Of a DNA stretch of 64,000 bases, positions 61,916 through 64,000 are shown in pieces. Under the pieces are notes generated by a model that saw only the letters and a list, made by a program, of their open reading frames with translations, was not told the DNA's origin and ran no database searches. Positions within the stretch are counted from its first letter, which is position 1. Each line of letters starts with the position of its first letter. The stretch is from QHXW01 sp035280425 (GTDB lineage: Bacteria > Acidobacteriota > Terriglobia > Bryobacterales > Bryobacteraceae), in the NCBI GenBank assembly GCA_035280425.1, contig DATEFW010000043.1, forward strand, positions 1 to 64,000, written 5' to 3'. A program made the position numbers and the translations under genes.

Positions 61916-64000
61916 ATGGGCTATTGGTGCCGATGGTTCATTTTCATTTGCGCCGCTGGCGCTGCCGTGTGCCAGCCTATATCAAATTCCGGCGGCCGGA
62001 AAACTGCAAACGCCGTGCGGGTGGATCGTGCGCCGGCGCTGGATGGCACCCTGAACGATTCGCTGTGGCAAATGGCCGACCCGGTCGTCGATTTTCGCCA
62101 GCGGGAACCATATGAAGGCCAGCCGCCCACCGAGCGCACCGAAGTCAGAATCCTGTTCACGCGCCACGAGGTCTATTTCGGGATCGCCTGTTACGATTCG
62201 GAGCCCGGGCGGATTGTCGCCAACGAGCTGCGGCGCGATTTGCCGCAGGATCTCGATGATTATTTCGAGATCTCAATTGACTCGACGCACGACCGCCGCA
62301 ACGCGTACGTTTTTCAGATCAATCCCCTGGGCACGCAGTTCGACGGCCTGGTGACCGAAGAGAGGCATGCCGAAGGGCAGGACTTCGACGCCGGCTGGGA
62401 CGGCGTATGGACGTCCGCGGCTCGCATCAGCGACAAAGGCTGGACGGCAACTGTCGGCATTCCATTCACGACACTGAATTTTACTCAGTCCGAAAATGTC
62501 GTGTGGGGCCTGAATTTCAAGCGATTTATCCGCCGAAAGAATGAAGAAGACCTGTGGAGCGCGTGGCGTCGTATCTTTGGCATTACGAAAGTTTCCGAGG
62601 CAGGTGAGTTGCAAGGCATCAACGACATCGGCAGCGGCCGGCTATTTATCGTGAAGCCTTACGCGCTCGGTGGATTTTCGCGTGTGGGCCGCGGCTCTTT
62701 CGATGCGCTCCATACCGGCGGCGTGGATATTAAATACGGGCTGCGTTCCAATCTGGTGGCAAACTTGACCGCCAATACAGATTTTGCGGACGCCGACGTG
62801 GATCAGCAGCAATTCAATCTGACGCCGTACAAGCTGTTCTTTCCGGAGAAGCGTCCGTTCTTTCTCGAAAACGCGGGCATTTTCGATTTCTCAACGGGTT
62901 TTAACGATCTGCTGTTTTTCAGCCGGCAGATCGGAATCGATCCTGTCTCTGGCGAGGTGGTGCCGCTCGACGGTGGAGGTAAGGTGACGGGTTCGCTCGG
63001 CGGCTTCGAGCTTGGAATGATGGATGTGCGAACCCGTGCTGAAGACACGAATCCATACGCCAATTACGGCGTCGTACGCGTGAAGCGGTCGCTATTCGGC
63101 GATTCCTACATCGGCGCTATGGCCATCGATAAAGAGTCGGGCAATCCGCAGGACCGCTTCAATCGTACCGGCGGCGTGGATACGCGTCTGGTCTTCTTCA
63201 AAAACCTGGTACTGCACGGTTACGCTGCCAAGACCGCATCGCCCGGCATCCGCAGCGGCGATTCTAATGTTGGCGGCGATGTTTCCTACAACACTAACTG
63301 GATGCAGTTTCAGGCGCGCCACAACAAGATTGGCGCGAATTTTAACCCGGAAGTTGGATTCATCGAACGCGTCGATGCCGTCCAGAACGAAGTGGACTTG
63401 AATCTCAGTCCGCGGCCCAAAATTCGCGGTATCCGGGAGCTGAACTTCGAAGCCTTCATTTTCCACGCGCCAGACACGCACGGCGTGCTGCAAACGCAGG
63501 AGTGGCAGACCACATTTCGCGCACTATTTCACAATGGCGGTTACACCGATGACGACCTTTGGGATGTGTTCACCCAGCGCATTACGCAGCCTTTCCAGAT
63601 TTACAAAAACATCACGATCCCGGTAGGCATGTACCACTTCGAACGCCATCAGATCACTTTTGGCTCGGGCCAGGACAAGCGATTCACGTTTAACTTATTC
63701 GAGCGATTCGGCACTTACTATACGGGACATTTGAACGAGGCGCGCGTGCGAACGAATTACCGCCCCGCGTCGCGATTCTCGATCTCTACGACCGCCGGTT
63801 GGAATAAGTTTTCCCTCGCGCAAGGTAAGTTCTCCGTTGCGCTGGCATCCGTGCAGGCTAACTATTCATTTTCCCGTTTTCTGACGACCAGCTCGCTCAT
63901 CCAGATGGACACCGCCAACCCACAGGCTGTGAGCGCCAATCTGAGGCTGCGTTATAACTACCGCCCCGACAGCGACTTATTCGTAATTTATAATATTGGC
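61916..64000 (+). CDS. DUF5916 protein with CBM9-like N-domain, truncated by window end
   Basis: The frame from the ATG at 61916 stays open for 695 codons to the last base, so the C-terminus lies outside the window. The product has a signal peptide (ending near AAVCQ) and an N-terminal carbohydrate-binding-family-9-like domain (about 35-220: VDRAPALDGTLNDSLWQ, then FTRHEVYFGIACYDSEP). A DUF5916 region rich in beta-hairpins follows (LRSNLVANLTANTDFADADV, FFPEKRPFFLENAGIF). Family members reach 700-850 residues and look like outer-membrane barrels or surface proteins. The exact role is unknown; glycan binding is suggested by the N-domain. Confidence 0.85.
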   Translation, partial: MGYWCRWFIFICAAGAAVCQPISNSGGRKTANAVRVDRAPALDGTLNDSLWQMADPVVDFRQREPYEGQPPTERTEVRILFTRHEVYFGIACYDSEPGRIVANELRRDLPQDLDDYFEISIDSTHDRRNAYVFQINPLGTQFDGLVTEERHAEGQDFDAGWDGVWTSAARISDKGWTATVGIPFTTLNFTQSENVVWGLNFKRFIRRKNEEDLWSAWRRIFGITKVSEAGELQGINDIGSGRLFIVKPYALGGFSRVGRGSFDALHTGGVDIKYGLRSNLVANLTANTDFADADVDQQQFNLTPYKLFFPEKRPFFLENAGIFDFSTGFNDLLFFSRQIGIDPVSGEVVPLDGGGKVTGSLGGFELGMMDVRTRAEDTNPYANYGVVRVKRSLFGDSYIGAMAIDKESGNPQDRFNRTGGVDTRLVFFKNLVLHGYAAKTASPGIRSGDSNVGGDVSYNTNWMQFQARHNKIGANFNPEVGFIERVDAVQNEVDLNLSPRPKIRGIRELNFEAFIFHAPDTHGVLQTQEWQTTFRALFHNGGYTDDDLWDVFTQRITQPFQIYKNITIPVGMYHFERHQITFGSGQDKRFTFNLFERFGTYYTGHLNEARVRTNYRPASRFSISTTAGWNKFSLAQGKFSVALASVQANYSFSRFLTTSSLIQMDTANPQAVSANLRLRYNYRPDSDLFVIYNIG

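Overview
The window is GC-rich, gene-dense bacterial chromosome, most likely from an Acidobacteriota member of the Bryobacterales / Candidatus Solibacter lineage. This is inferred from gene families, not from a marker gene. The evidence is: a C-terminal domain of the Solibacter-type TIGR03437 family (11.2-11.8 kb), very large carboxypeptidase-regulatory-domain TonB receptors, two ATPase-less MacB-like permeases of the duplicated-orphan type, a PadR regulator followed by a membrane 'prefix' protein, Gfo/Idh/MocA and TIM-barrel proteins with secretion signals, a ceramidase-like hydrolase, DUF1080, DUF5916 and a hybrid kinase with an OB-like periplasmic region. No rRNA, tRNA, CRISPR array, insertion sequence or phage gene was seen.

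Layout. 0.3-6.2 kb: a membrane GT-C type glycosyltransferase convergent with a hybrid sensor kinase. 6.4-15.4 kb: envelope functions, namely a Cys-rich exported peptide with a TonB receptor, a secreted FecR-domain protein, a BNR-repeat/TIGR03437 protein and a giant TonB receptor. 15.7-19.3 kb: a minus-strand group of oxidoreductase, sugar isomerase-like protein and CxxCH protein, preceded by a cold-shock gene with terminators on both sides. 19.8-27.8 kb, plus strand: thiL, a methyltransferase, a lipoprotein, a permease, a CPBP protease, a membrane protein, an ECF sigma factor and its anti-sigma factor. 27.8-31.6 kb, minus strand: a second orphan permease and a pseudokinase fused to a TonB C-terminal domain. 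31.8-33.5 kb: a padR / membrane protein / thioredoxin operon with an operator-like palindrome. 34-42.4 kb: an MIO-type ammonia-lyase, DUF6448, and secreted hydrolases (M64 peptidase, ceramidase-like, beta-lactamase-like, DUF1080).

42.5-55.3 kb is a complex I operon, transcribed on the minus strand in the order nuoA-C-D-E-F-G-H-J-K-L-M-N. The genes abut or overlap, and nuoB and nuoI are absent. thiS diverges from nuoA. 55.8-56.6 kb: a STAS antagonist and an RsbW-like kinase (partner switch). 56.8-60.5 kb: a COG0523 metal GTPase overlapping a GH116 glycosidase. 60.6-64 kb: a cytochrome c/copper monooxygenase-like protein and a DUF5916 outer-membrane protein cut by the window end.

Together the genes suggest an aerobic, polymer- and glycan-degrading heterotroph with heavy investment in exported enzymes, TonB-dependent uptake and envelope signalling. 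The observations most worth a second look are the incomplete nuo operon, the pseudokinase-TonB fusion, the terminator in the cold-shock leader, and three palindromes that sit exactly on promoters or start codons (padR, the ammonia-lyase, and the TIGR03437 gene).
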